The notes beneath the pieces were generated by a model that saw only the letters and a list, made by a program, of their open reading frames with translations, was not told where the DNA came from and searched no databases. The position numbers were made by a program, and so were the translations under genes. Positions 29,745 through 38,712 of a stretch of DNA of 64,000 bases are shown piece by piece; positions within the stretch are counted from its first letter, which is position 1; each line of letters starts with the position of its first letter. Source of the DNA: Bisbaumannia salifodinae (GTDB lineage Bacteria; Pseudomonadota; Gammaproteobacteria; Pseudomonadales; Halomonadaceae); assembly GCF_039522585.1 (NCBI RefSeq), contig NZ_BAAADR010000045.1. One strand, 5' to 3'.

Positions 29745-30785
29745 ATGGCTACCCAGAACTACTCCACCGCGACTCCGCGGATTGGCAAGCTTAAGGGCGA
29801 GATCCTCAAGCATGCCGTACCGGTCACCGCCCTCGGCATGAGCGGCGATCAGAAGAAGGTTGGCAAGAACCAGTCCGACACCGTGATCTACCGTCGCTGG
29901 CTGCCGAAAGGTGGTGCGACCACCAACGCGACCACCATCAACCAGTGGTCCGTGGACGCCAACGACCACATCACCACTGAGGGCGTCACCCCGACAGCCG
30001 ACACCCTGTCGCCGCAAGACATCACCGTGCAGCTCCAGCAGTACGCCTGCCTGTACAGCTACTCCGACAAGACTGCCGACCTCTACGAGGACAAGATCCC
30101 CGATGAGATGAAGCAGCAGGTCGGCGAGCGCATGGGCCTGGTGCGCGAGATGATCGACTACGGTGCGCTGAAGGGCTGCACCAACAAGTTCTACGCTGGC
30201 GGCACCTCCCGCGCCACCGTGGACGAGGCGATCTCTCTCAACCTGCTGCGCAAGGTCACCCGCTCCATCAAGGGTAACCGCGGCCGCCCGGTGACCAAGG
30301 TTCTGTCCGCGTCTGCGGATTACAACACCGCCCCGGTCGAGCAGGGCTATATCGTCTACGTCCACACCGACGGCGAGAACGATATCCGCAACCTGCCGGG
30401 CTTCATCGCTACTGCGGAATACGGTACCCGCAAGGTACTCCATGAGTGCGAGATCGGCAGCGTCGAGAACTTCCGGTTCATCGTGTCGCCGGAGCTCAAC
30501 CCGATCATCGATGCGGGCGCGGCCGTCGGCACCACCGGTCTGCAATCCACCGGTGGCTCCAACATCGACGTCTACCCCTACATCGTGGTCGCCGCCGATG
30601 CCTGGGCCAACGTGGCGCTCCGCGGCATGGGCTCCCTGGACCCCATCCACATCCCGGCCAGCAAGCAGGACAAGAGCGATCCGCTCGGTCAGCGCGGCTA
30701 CCTGGGTGCCAAGTTCTGGAGCGCAGCATTCGTCCAGAACGATGGCTGGATGGCAATCGTCGAGGCCGGCACCACCGACCTGTAA
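29745..30785 (+). CDS. major capsid protein, N4-gp56 family
   Basis: A 346-residue HK97-fold protein of the N4-gp56 family: GKLKGEILKHAVPVTALGMSG at the start, AEYGTRKVLHECEIGSVENFRFIVSPEL in the middle and YLGAKFWSAAFVQNDGWMAIVE at the end. AGGAGG precedes the ATG. A GC hairpin without T tract (30793-30812) follows it and may reduce expression of later genes or protect the abundant mRNA. Confidence 0.95.
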   Translation: MATQNYSTATPRIGKLKGEILKHAVPVTALGMSGDQKKVGKNQSDTVIYRRWLPKGGATTNATTINQWSVDANDHITTEGVTPTADTLSPQDITVQLQQYACLYSYSDKTADLYEDKIPDEMKQQVGERMGLVREMIDYGALKGCTNKFYAGGTSRATVDEAISLNLLRKVTRSIKGNRGRPVTKVLSASADYNTAPVEQGYIVYVHTDGENDIRNLPGFIATAEYGTRKVLHECEIGSVENFRFIVSPELNPIIDAGAAVGTTGLQSTGGSNIDVYPYIVVAADAWANVALRGMGSLDPIHIPASKQDKSDPLGQRGYLGAKFWSAAFVQNDGWMAIVEAGTTDL

Positions 30786-30792
30786 CCGGATT

Positions 30793-30812
30793 GGGGTCGC
30801 GACGGCGACCCC
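30793..30812 (+). repeat. GC hairpin after the capsid gene
   Basis: GGGGTCGC (30793-30800) pairs with GCGACCCC (30805-30812) around a GACG loop. There is no T run, so it is more likely a stabiliser or pause site than a full terminator. Confidence 0.6.
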
Positions 30813-30834
30813 TCGCTAACGTGAGGTTCTCCCC

Positions 30835-31305
30835 ATGAGCAACAACCTTTCCGAGCGTCACTACGGTGGCACGTTCTGCATGTCCAAGGCCGGGCTGGCC
30901 GAGGGTACCAACGCCGCGACGATCAAGACTGCGGCACCCAACGGCGCCGGCACCGATTACTGCATCGACGGCGTCCTCTACCACAAGGCGGATACCGACA
31001 ACATCGCCATGACTGCGCTCGCCGAGCAGGCGGACAACACCACTTGCCTGTACCTGGTGCAGATCAATGCCAGTGGCACTGTGTCCCTGGTCAAGGGCGA
31101 CGAGGTCGCTACCGAGGATCTGGCCAACGACGAGGTGATTGCCCAGTGGCCCGAGCCCTCGGCAGATAACTGTCCCCTGGGCGGCTTCCGCATCGTCACT
31201 AGTGGCAGTACCTTCACGTCGGGCACCACCGACCTGGGCGCCGCCAACATCACCGACACCTTCTACGACTTCTTCGCCGTGCCTCCGGCCGGCCTGCTGG
31301 CGTAG
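30835..31305 (+). CDS. virion protein next to capsid, 156 aa
   Basis: A 156-residue protein with no membrane segment, beta-rich (TTCLYLVQINASGTVSLVKGDEV) and Thr/Gly/Ala-rich. Location after the capsid gene and followed by a terminator suggests a head decoration protein made at high level. The family is not recognised. Confidence 0.7.
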   Translation: MSNNLSERHYGGTFCMSKAGLAEGTNAATIKTAAPNGAGTDYCIDGVLYHKADTDNIAMTALAEQADNTTCLYLVQINASGTVSLVKGDEVATEDLANDEVIAQWPEPSADNCPLGGFRIVTSGSTFTSGTTDLGAANITDTFYDFFAVPPAGLLA

Positions 31306-31327
31306 TCCTGACCACCTCGACATAACA

Positions 31328-31350
31328 GCCCGCTTCGGCGGGCTTTTCTT
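31328..31350 (+). terminator. rho-independent terminator
   Basis: GCCCGC-TTCG-GCGGGC followed by TTTTCTT. With the next one at 31718 it limits transcription past the capsid region. Confidence 0.85.
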
Positions 31351-31371
31351 CGACAAACTGAGGTATTCACC

Positions 31372-31692
31372 ATGGCTCGTTTATTCGGCAAGCAAGACAA
31401 CCTCACCGTCACCGACAAGCTGCGCCTTGGCAAAGACTCCAAGATGAAGCTGGGCAATGCCGACGGATCTGAATCCGAGGTTACCGTTGCGGAGATCAAG
31501 AAGCTGGCCGGCACCGGTGCGACCATCGCCTCCGGGACCACCCAAGCCAAGATCACCGATGCCTCCACCGCTCATGCGCTCAACGCCACATTCAGCGACA
31601 CCGAGGTGGAAGCGGCGCTGGATGCGCTGGGCACCAAGATCAACACCCTCATCGACGCGCTCGAGGCATTCAAGGTCTCCTCGACCAGCTAA
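31372..31692 (+). CDS. small virion-associated protein, 106 aa
   Basis: A 106-residue protein (MARLFGKQDNLTVTDKLRLGKDSKMKLG), ending in a helix (FSDTEVEAALDALGTKINTLIDALEAFK) that could trimerise. It stands alone between two terminators. Such proteins beside capsid genes often act as head-tail or decoration parts; role unknown. Confidence 0.7.
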   Translation: MARLFGKQDNLTVTDKLRLGKDSKMKLGNADGSESEVTVAEIKKLAGTGATIASGTTQAKITDASTAHALNATFSDTEVEAALDALGTKINTLIDALEAFKVSSTS

Positions 31693-31717
31693 CCCCCCCC
31701 TAGCCATTCACTTCTTG

Positions 31718-31740
31718 GCCGCCTTCGGGCGGTCTTTTTT
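31718..31740 (+). terminator. rho-independent terminator
   Basis: CCGCC-TTCG-GGCGG followed by TCTTTTTT, directly after the 106-residue gene. Confidence 0.85.
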
Positions 31741-31757
31741 ATGCCCGGAGACAATAT

Positions 31758-32420
31758 ATGGCACGCCCACGCAGCACCGCCAACAAGGCCAGTCAAGCCG
31801 AAACAGGGCCGCAGGAGGATGCCAAGCAGGAGGATGTCCTTAAGGCTGGCGCCCACCTCGAGGAGTTGCGCCAAGCCAACGAGGAGTTCAACTCGGAAAA
31901 CGAGCGCCTACGTGCTCAGTTGGCCGAGATGGAGCAGCGCATGGCCAAGAACACCCCTGTGACCCGCGAGCAGCGCCTGGAGACCGGCGAGCATCAAGTC
32001 GGGCAGGACGGCACCGCGGCGTTCGATGGCGACACCCTCATCAAGCCGGAAACCCGCACGCTCGACGACCCCAATCTGATCAAGAAGGCTGAGATCCTCA
32101 AGTTCATGGAAGAGCCGGTGACCGTCGAGATTAGCGAGGTCTCCGACGAAAACGCCGACCACGGATTCATCATCCATGTCAACGGCAAGAGTGAGCCCTT
32201 CCGGCAAGGGGAGCGCAAGACCGTCAAGCGCTACTTCGTGGAAGGCCTGGCCCGGGCCAAGCGCACTGGATACAAAAACCAGCTGGTCGTCGATCCCGTT
32301 ACTGGCGACCAGGAGTACGAATACCCGTCGAAGACCGGCCTGCGTTATCCGTTCAGCGTGGTCCATGACCCCAACCCCCGTGGAGCCGATTGGCTCAAGG
32401 CAGTTCTGCGTCAACCGTAA
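31758..32420 (+). CDS. structural protein with coiled-coil N-terminus, 220 aa
   Basis: N-terminal polar and coiled-coil region (LEELRQANEEFNSENERLRAQLAEMEQRM, about residues 34-62), then a folded domain containing HGFIIHVNGKSEPFRQGERKTVKRYFVEGLARAK. It sits between capsid and head-tail adaptor genes. No enzymatic motif. A head or connector role is inferred. Confidence 0.7.
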   Translation: MARPRSTANKASQAETGPQEDAKQEDVLKAGAHLEELRQANEEFNSENERLRAQLAEMEQRMAKNTPVTREQRLETGEHQVGQDGTAAFDGDTLIKPETRTLDDPNLIKKAEILKFMEEPVTVEISEVSDENADHGFIIHVNGKSEPFRQGERKTVKRYFVEGLARAKRTGYKNQLVVDPVTGDQEYEYPSKTGLRYPFSVVHDPNPRGADWLKAVLRQP

Positions 32421-32451
32421 GCCCGCCCTCCATCCGCGCTGAGAGTCACCC

Positions 32452-33147
32452 ATGACCTACTTGGAACTAGTCCAGCGTCTCCGCCAGGAGACAAATTATG
32501 CTAATACCGGGCCGACGTCTGTCGCCGGCCAAAGCGGGGATCATGCTCGAGCAGTGTCGTGGGTGGCAGACGCATATACCGAGATCCAGAACCGGCACCC
32601 TTGGCGGTGGTTGCGCAAGGAGTTCACGCTCACCACGTCCGCATCAGTCGATACCTACGACTTCACCTCGGCACTGGATGGTGGTGTTGCGATCTCGCGT
32701 TTCAAGTCCTGGCATTTTGGTGACATCTACAACCCGCCGAAGAGCTACTTGGAATCTGCCGGTGTGGGGAGCGAGTCACGGATGCTCTTTGTGCCCTGGG
32801 CCTATTTCCGCTCCATCTATCGCATCGGTAGCCAGCCGACCGGCGCTCCTCGCTTCATCACGATTGACCCAAACGACAACATCGTCGTCGGTCCAAAGCC
32901 GGACGCTGCCTACGTGATTACTGGCGAATACAACCGCTCTGCGCAGGTGCTATCTGACAATGACGACGTGCCGGAGATGCCCAGCGATTACCACATGCTG
33001 ATCGTCTACCAGGCGATGGAGGACTTCGGCCTGTATGACGCGGCCACCGAGATCCTGAGTCGCTCTCGCACCAAGGGTCGGCGGCTGATGCGGCAGCTCG
33101 AGGGCACTCAGATGCCCAAGATGCGCATGACAGGGCCGATGGCATGA
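32452..33147 (+). CDS. head-tail adaptor/connector protein
   Basis: A 231-residue protein. VSWVADAYTEIQNRHPWRWLRKEFTL and the later DYHMLIVYQAMEDFGLYDAATEIL are typical of podoviral adaptor (tail tubular A-like) proteins that ring the portal exit. It overlaps the following tail gene by 4 nt. The family assignment rests on the pattern and the gene order. Confidence 0.75.
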   Translation: MTYLELVQRLRQETNYANTGPTSVAGQSGDHARAVSWVADAYTEIQNRHPWRWLRKEFTLTTSASVDTYDFTSALDGGVAISRFKSWHFGDIYNPPKSYLESAGVGSESRMLFVPWAYFRSIYRIGSQPTGAPRFITIDPNDNIVVGPKPDAAYVITGEYNRSAQVLSDNDDVPEMPSDYHMLIVYQAMEDFGLYDAATEILSRSRTKGRRLMRQLEGTQMPKMRMTGPMA

Positions 33148-35201
33148 GGATGCCGCAAAAGCAGGCCGACATCGTTCCGTTGCATGGCGGCATCGATCAG
33201 GCTTCTACCGTGCTCAATATCAAGCCAGGCTCAGCCCTGGACTTGATCAACTTCGAGCCCGAGCTAGAAGGCGGGTATAGGCGCATCGCCGGCTATGAGC
33301 GCGTTGACGGGCGTGCCGCGCCTTCCGATGCGCTGTACTACACCGTCGAAGTGGTGGATTCCTCGGGGATTGCTGTTGGCGCCACGCTGACCGGCGGCAC
33401 CTCTGGCGCTACCTCACAGGTTGTGATCAAGGATGACGCCACGAATACCCTGGGCGTCACCGCGCTGTCTGGGAGCTATACGCTCAACGAGGCCGCCAAT
33501 GGCACAACGATCACCGCAGTAGAGGTGCTCAACGGCCAGGATGACAATGACACCAGCGACATCTGGCAGATGGCGGCTGAGGACTACTACCGCAATCTGA
33601 TTGGCGCCGTCCCTGGGGATGGCGATGCGCTGTACGCCTTCCAGTTCGGCGCCACAAGATACGCCTTCAGGGCCGACGCCGGCACGGTCAAGCTCTACAA
33701 GTCCTCCGCCACTGGCTGGACGCTGGTTCCGTTCTTCGATGTGCTGTTCTTCGATGGCGGCACCATGGCAGAGGGCGAGATCACCGCAGGCACGGTGATT
33801 AATGGCGCGACGTCAGGGGCGCAGGGCACCGTCAAGGTGTTCGTCAAGAATGCCGGCTCCTACGGCACCAATGCCTCGGGCTACATGGTCCTCGACGTCA
33901 CCACCGGCACCTTCCAGGACAATGAAGACCTGACGGTTTCCGCGTCGATCAAGGCCAAGGCCGACGGCGCCAGCACTGCCATTACCCTGGCGACCGGCGG
34001 CACCTTCCAGCACATCACCCACAACTTCTATGCCACTGCCACCGGCAAGGCGGTTTACGGCTGCGACGGCGTCAACCCGGCATGGGAGTTCGACGGCACC
34101 ATCCTTACCCCGATCTATTACCCGGCGCCAGACGAGAATCCGTCGTGGAACAAGCCACTGTTCGTTGTGGCGCACAAGATGCACCTATTCCTGGCCTATG
34201 AGCCAGGCACTCTGGCCCACAGCTCCATCGGGGATCCGCTGGTGTTCTCGGCCATCCTTGGCGCCGGGGAGTTTGGCCTCGGTGATGAGCCCACCGGCAT
34301 GGCATCCCGGGCCGGCGAGGTGCTCGCCATCTACACCAGGAGCAAGACCTACGGCCTATATGGCAGTAGCGCCGCCGACTGGGATCTCAAGATGATCTCC
34401 GAGACGTTCGGCGCCAAGCCGTACACGGTGCAAGAGATCGGCACGGTATATGCACTGGATGACAAGGGCATCGCTCCGCTGGAGAGGGTGCAGGCCTTCG
34501 GCGACTTCGAGTCGGCAACCGTATCTCGATACGTCCGCGAGATCCTTAATGCGAACAGGGGCAAAGTACTCGGCTCGGTTACGGTCAAAGAGCGCAACCA
34601 ATACCGTCTGCACTTTACCGACGGCCGCGCTCTGGTTATGACCTTCGACAGCTATGTCGGCTCGGACTACCCGGCGTTTTCTGTGATCAGTTATTCGGAC
34701 ACACCGACATTTGTTTCGTCATCTCAGAACGCCAGCGGCGACGAAGTGGTTTTGTTCGGCGACTCGGCCGGGTTCATATACCAGGCTGAGCGAGGATACA
34801 GCTTCGACGGCGACGCGATAGAGTTTGTATACAGGACGCCGTTTCTCAACCAAAGATCTCCACACATCCGAAAAACCTATCGAGACCTGTATGTCGATGT
34901 CGAGGCAGATCACCCCTTCAGCATGTCGGTGACCTTCGACCTCTCTTTCTCCGAGATATATAGTGCTTCCAACGGCCTTCAGTCGTTTGGCTTCGCAGGA
35001 GGAGGCGGCTACTGGAATGACTCAAACTGGGATGAATTTCGCTGGGATGCCGAGGTGTTCAGCTCGCGCGGCGTGCCTATCGCAGGCTCGGGGCGGAACA
35101 TCTCACTTCTGTTCTACGGCAATTCGAAATTCATCCGGCCATTCACAATCCAAACCCTAGAACTTCACTACCTGGCGCGCCGACTGAGACGAGGCAGATA
35201 A
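33144..35201 (+). CDS. tail tube/nozzle protein
   Basis: A 685-residue beta-rich protein. Start QADIVPLHGGIDQASTVLNIKPGSALDLINFEPE is typical of podoviral tail proteins in this position; later repeated strand motifs (GEVLAIYTRSKTYGLYGSSA, GDEVVLFGDSAGFIYQAERG) suggest a beta-propeller nozzle. It follows the adaptor gene with an ATGA overlap. An Ig-like insertion with GGTSGATSQVVIKDD repeats lies near residues 80-110 and 215-260. Confidence 0.8.
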   Translation: MRMPQKQADIVPLHGGIDQASTVLNIKPGSALDLINFEPELEGGYRRIAGYERVDGRAAPSDALYYTVEVVDSSGIAVGATLTGGTSGATSQVVIKDDATNTLGVTALSGSYTLNEAANGTTITAVEVLNGQDDNDTSDIWQMAAEDYYRNLIGAVPGDGDALYAFQFGATRYAFRADAGTVKLYKSSATGWTLVPFFDVLFFDGGTMAEGEITAGTVINGATSGAQGTVKVFVKNAGSYGTNASGYMVLDVTTGTFQDNEDLTVSASIKAKADGASTAITLATGGTFQHITHNFYATATGKAVYGCDGVNPAWEFDGTILTPIYYPAPDENPSWNKPLFVVAHKMHLFLAYEPGTLAHSSIGDPLVFSAILGAGEFGLGDEPTGMASRAGEVLAIYTRSKTYGLYGSSAADWDLKMISETFGAKPYTVQEIGTVYALDDKGIAPLERVQAFGDFESATVSRYVREILNANRGKVLGSVTVKERNQYRLHFTDGRALVMTFDSYVGSDYPAFSVISYSDTPTFVSSSQNASGDEVVLFGDSAGFIYQAERGYSFDGDAIEFVYRTPFLNQRSPHIRKTYRDLYVDVEADHPFSMSVTFDLSFSEIYSASNGLQSFGFAGGGGYWNDSNWDEFRWDAEVFSSRGVPIAGSGRNISLLFYGNSKFIRPFTIQTLELHYLARRLRRGR

Positions 35202-37502
35202 ATGGCTAACGATTTCTACGAAGTCAACACGGATTTACAGCCCTTCACTCGTGCCCGCAGCAGCGTGCTGGATGCCGAGTTCGCTGGCATTGAATCCGGT
35301 TTCGAAAAGCTCCCGTCCCAGTCGCGCCTGCTCAGCGGGAATAGCAACTTTGTCACTGCTGGCGGCGCGGCGAATGCTATCACTGTATCGGCGCCTACTA
35401 CATGGACCGCCTACACTGGGAAGGATGGCTACCGGCTGTCGATAAAAATCACCACTGCCAACACCGGATCGGTGACACTGAACGTCGATGGGCTGGGGGC
35501 CAAGGCCTGCGTGCGCCTGGATGGGGACGCCCTGGAAGCCGGCGACTTGCAGGTAAACGGGGTTTACGATTTCTTCTACAACAATAGTACCGGCAAGTTC
35601 CATGTTGCTGCCTGGAACAGTTTTGTGACCGCTGCCGAGACGGCAGCCACCAATGCAGCCAGCAGCGAGGCTAGCGCCTCAGCCTCAGCGAGTAGCGCTT
35701 CGAGTTCGGCAGCGAGCGCCACAACCTCGGCAACCGCTTCCGCCAACTATGCTACAAAGACCGACGATTTTGCGTCAGGCTCCGACAACTCAGCGAAGTC
35801 ATGGGCAATTGGTGGCACCGGCAACGGCCAGCCCTCATCCGGCTCAGCGAAGGACTGGGCGACCAAGGCCGAAGACTCCACGGTAGACGGCACCAATTTC
35901 TCAGCCCTTCACCATGCCGCGAAGGCAGCGGCCTCGGCCGCTAGCGTCAACCTGCCCAACATCACTGGCAATGCAACGAAGGTCCTGCGTGCCAAGAGCG
36001 ATGAGAGTGGCCTAGAGTACTTCGATGCCGATTCTAGATTTGCTCAGCTGTCGGGCGGAAGTAATGCAAATTTCTCCACCATGCCTCAAGTCGGCGGCAA
36101 TCGACTCGTTGAGTCTGGCGGGTTCCACTTTGCCGGCGAAGGCGCGCGTGACGCCAACAGTATAGCGGGAGACGACCCGCACTGGCTGGAAGTGACCAAC
36201 AACCCCGGTGACGGCGCAACCGGGAACCAGTTGTTCAGGATGAATTCATATGGTGACTCTGCTTACGGGAACAACATACATTCGTGCAGGTATTATGGGG
36301 ATCTGCAAACCCCTACGGCAATAGGAAATGGCGCCTTTTTAATGTCGTGGGGATTTCGCGGGTATGATGGTAGCGAGCTCTCGCAGAGTGCGGCTGCATT
36401 TCAGTGCCTATCCACGGAGGCATGGAACGCTTCATCTCACGGGTCTAAGTTCAGGCTTGAAGTAACTCCAAATGGTTCGACCTCGCGAGAGTTGATGTCA
36501 GAGGTAACCCAGCATGGTATATCTGTCGGTGGCGCCGTAACTCCAGGGTGGCACCAAAACTACAGAGTTGTGGAAATTTCAGGGAAAGGGACAGCAATAC
36601 GAGGGCACGTTTCTCAACCAGAAGTCGCTCTGACGAACAATGCGTTTTATGATACCGCGTATGAATATGGCGCTACTGGATTTGCCCAAACATACCTTCA
36701 GACTAACAATGGTCAGCACTTATGGCAGTCGGCCCCTTTCGGATCTGCTGGCGGCGCAATAACCATGCAGAATGTCATGGAGATAGATGAAAATTATGAT
36801 TGGCATGTAGATTCGACAAAAACTAGTGGGTCCGGTCACAGCATAAGGAAGCAGGTTGCGTCGGATGCTGGGAATCTAGTTGTTGACATGGGGAATAACA
36901 CGTCACAATCAAGATTCTATGCTGTAAGCCAGGATGGGGCTAATGCGGCCAATGCGGCATTAAAGGTTAACCGTGACGGCGTTACCAGCCGCTCGATAAA
37001 TGCCGGCGGCACAATAAATGCAAGCGGCGCTGATTATGCAGAATATATGCGGAAATCCGATGGATGTGGGGTTATACCAAAAGGAGGTGTGGTAGGAATT
37101 AACGGGGATGGCATGCTTACTGACAAGTATTCAGAATCAGTTTCATTTGCCATAAAGTCAACAAACCCCTCATACGTCGGTGGAGATACATGGGGATCTC
37201 CAGAAAACCTTGGACTTGCAGATCCAAACCATGATGACGTGGATTACGAGCAAAAGCGGGCCGAGTTCATGAAATGCCTTGAAGCCGAAAGGTTAAAGTG
37301 GGATCGCATAGCATTCTGCGGCCAAGTTCCTGTTGATGCTTCAGCTCAGGTCGGGGATTACCTTGTCCCATTAGAATCAAGCGGAAAAATAACTGTAACC
37401 GGTGTTTCAAATCCAACATTCGAGCAGTATGTTTCTAGCGTGGGCAAGGTTATAAAGATTGGCGACGACGGTCGCCCAATAGTTATTGTAAAGACATCAT
37501 GA
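35202..37502 (+). CDS. tail fibre/spike with C-terminal autoproteolysis domain
   Basis: A 766-residue fibre. The N-terminus attaches to the tail; an Ala/Ser-rich helical linker (ASASASSASSSAASATTSATAS) sits near residues 155-175. The C-terminus (ASGADYAEYMRKSDG, later GCGVIPKGGVVGINGDG) matches the peptidase G2-type intramolecular chaperone that cuts itself off after trimerisation. From about 36030 the DNA becomes clearly AT-richer, with rare ATA and AGG codons, so the receptor-binding part was acquired separately. Confidence 0.85.
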   Translation: MANDFYEVNTDLQPFTRARSSVLDAEFAGIESGFEKLPSQSRLLSGNSNFVTAGGAANAITVSAPTTWTAYTGKDGYRLSIKITTANTGSVTLNVDGLGAKACVRLDGDALEAGDLQVNGVYDFFYNNSTGKFHVAAWNSFVTAAETAATNAASSEASASASASSASSSAASATTSATASANYATKTDDFASGSDNSAKSWAIGGTGNGQPSSGSAKDWATKAEDSTVDGTNFSALHHAAKAAASAASVNLPNITGNATKVLRAKSDESGLEYFDADSRFAQLSGGSNANFSTMPQVGGNRLVESGGFHFAGEGARDANSIAGDDPHWLEVTNNPGDGATGNQLFRMNSYGDSAYGNNIHSCRYYGDLQTPTAIGNGAFLMSWGFRGYDGSELSQSAAAFQCLSTEAWNASSHGSKFRLEVTPNGSTSRELMSEVTQHGISVGGAVTPGWHQNYRVVEISGKGTAIRGHVSQPEVALTNNAFYDTAYEYGATGFAQTYLQTNNGQHLWQSAPFGSAGGAITMQNVMEIDENYDWHVDSTKTSGSGHSIRKQVASDAGNLVVDMGNNTSQSRFYAVSQDGANAANAALKVNRDGVTSRSINAGGTINASGADYAEYMRKSDGCGVIPKGGVVGINGDGMLTDKYSESVSFAIKSTNPSYVGGDTWGSPENLGLADPNHDDVDYEQKRAEFMKCLEAERLKWDRIAFCGQVPVDASAQVGDYLVPLESSGKITVTGVSNPTFEQYVSSVGKVIKIGDDGRPIVIVKTS

Positions 37503-37536
37503 TCCATTTATTACATGATTTTAGGAGGCCATTCCC

Positions 37537-38340
37537 ATGGTAAGTGACTGGAGGAAAGACTTCATTGACTCTGCTTATCAGCAGTACTTTGGGAAGGGCT
37601 CTGCTAAGGAATCGGCCGACAAAAACCCCTATGAGGTTTGGTCAGAACGTATAGATAACGAGGGGTACGGTGGAGCTCTCGACCGCTTTGCAGATTACGG
37701 CGAGGCAAAGCTACATAGCAAAAAGATGTCCACTGCGTCCGGGCAGATGGACGAGATTCTGGAGAGAGACTCCCCCCTCATGCAGCGCGCTGCCACGCAA
37801 GGGAAGCAGTATGCCAATCGGCGAGGGTTGCTCAATAGCTCTATGGGGGCGCAAGCCTCGCAGTCGGCCATGATTGATGCTGCCACGCCCATCGCCCAGC
37901 AGGACGCGGGTTACCGGCAAGACCTAGGCCGGATGGAGCGGGGCGATCAATACACCCAATCGCAAATGAAGCTAGGGCACGAACAAGACCTAGGCCGGAT
38001 GGAGCGGGGCGATCAATACACCCAATCGCAAATGAAGCTAGGGCACGAACAAGACCTAGGCCGGATGGAGCGGGGTCACGGCCAGGAAATGCAAAAGCTG
38101 CTCGGCACCTCGCAGGCCAACGCCTGGGGCGTAATGGCCAACAATGCTACCGATATTGTCGCGCAGTCGATGGATGCGATTAACCAGATCCAGACCAACC
38201 CGAACATCACGGCGGCGGATAAGTCGAAGATGATCAAGCAGGTCACCGACATGCGCGATACGGATATCCAGTTCCAACAGAATCTGTATTCAAGCCTGTC
38301 CTCCTATCTAAAGAGCGCTGGGGTATTCCCCAGCCTGTGA
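37537..38340 (+). CDS. virion protein with 22-residue tandem repeats, 267 aa
   Basis: A 267-residue helical protein. Residues 129-172 are two identical copies of a 22-residue unit (starting DLGRMERGDQYTQSQMKLGH), with the first 7 residues of a third. Gln/Met-rich and without membrane helices. It lies between the fibre and a glycine-rich protein, among likely ejection proteins. The first 50 codons share the AT-rich composition of the fibre 3' end. Confidence 0.75.
   Translation: MVSDWRKDFIDSAYQQYFGKGSAKESADKNPYEVWSERIDNEGYGGALDRFADYGEAKLHSKKMSTASGQMDEILERDSPLMQRAATQGKQYANRRGLLNSSMGAQASQSAMIDAATPIAQQDAGYRQDLGRMERGDQYTQSQMKLGHEQDLGRMERGDQYTQSQMKLGHEQDLGRMERGHGQEMQKLLGTSQANAWGVMANNATDIVAQSMDAINQIQTNPNITAADKSKMIKQVTDMRDTDIQFQQNLYSSLSSYLKSAGVFPSL
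37921..38075 (+). repeat. perfect 66-bp tandem repeat
   Basis: Two identical 66-bp units (37921-37986 and 37987-38052) and the first 23 bp of a third, inside the 267-residue gene. Exact identity at the DNA level points to recent duplication or frequent slippage. Confidence 0.95.
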
Positions 38341-38348
38341 GGTGACTT

Positions 38349-38711
38349 ATGGCCTTTGGCCTTCTTGGTGGTGTGACTGATGCCGCGGTTAGCGCTGCTA
38401 ACAGTGTTGCCAGCGGTTCTGGCGGTGGCTGGTTCCAGGATATCGGGAAGTACGCCACCAAGGCGTTCGACTGGCTGGAGCAAAACCCCAACACAGCCAA
38501 CGTGCTGGGTGGCGTTGCGGCGGGGATTGGCACCGCTTATCTGCAAAGCAAGGCGCGGGAGGATGAGCAGGACTTCGAGCGCGAGATGTACGGCCGCAGG
38601 CGCCGTGACGAGATGATCAACCCGGGTGAGATCGACAGCTACGGCACCCACATCAACAGCCTGAGTCGGGGCCTGCTGAGTCACGGCATGATCACCGGCA
38701 GGGAGGTGTGA
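38349..38711 (+). CDS. virion protein of the ejection cluster, 120 aa
   Basis: Begins with a Gly/Ala-rich hydrophobic segment (MAFGLLGGVTDAAVSAANSVASG), then WLEQNPNTANVLGGVAAGIGTAYL and a basic linker (REDEQDFEREMYGRRRRDEM). Glycine-zipper segments of this kind insert in membranes, as in podoviral ejection proteins. Role inferred from that and from position. Confidence 0.7.
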   Translation: MAFGLLGGVTDAAVSAANSVASGSGGGWFQDIGKYATKAFDWLEQNPNTANVLGGVAAGIGTAYLQSKAREDEQDFEREMYGRRRRDEMINPGEIDSYGTHINSLSRGLLSHGMITGREV

Positions 38712-38712
38712 G

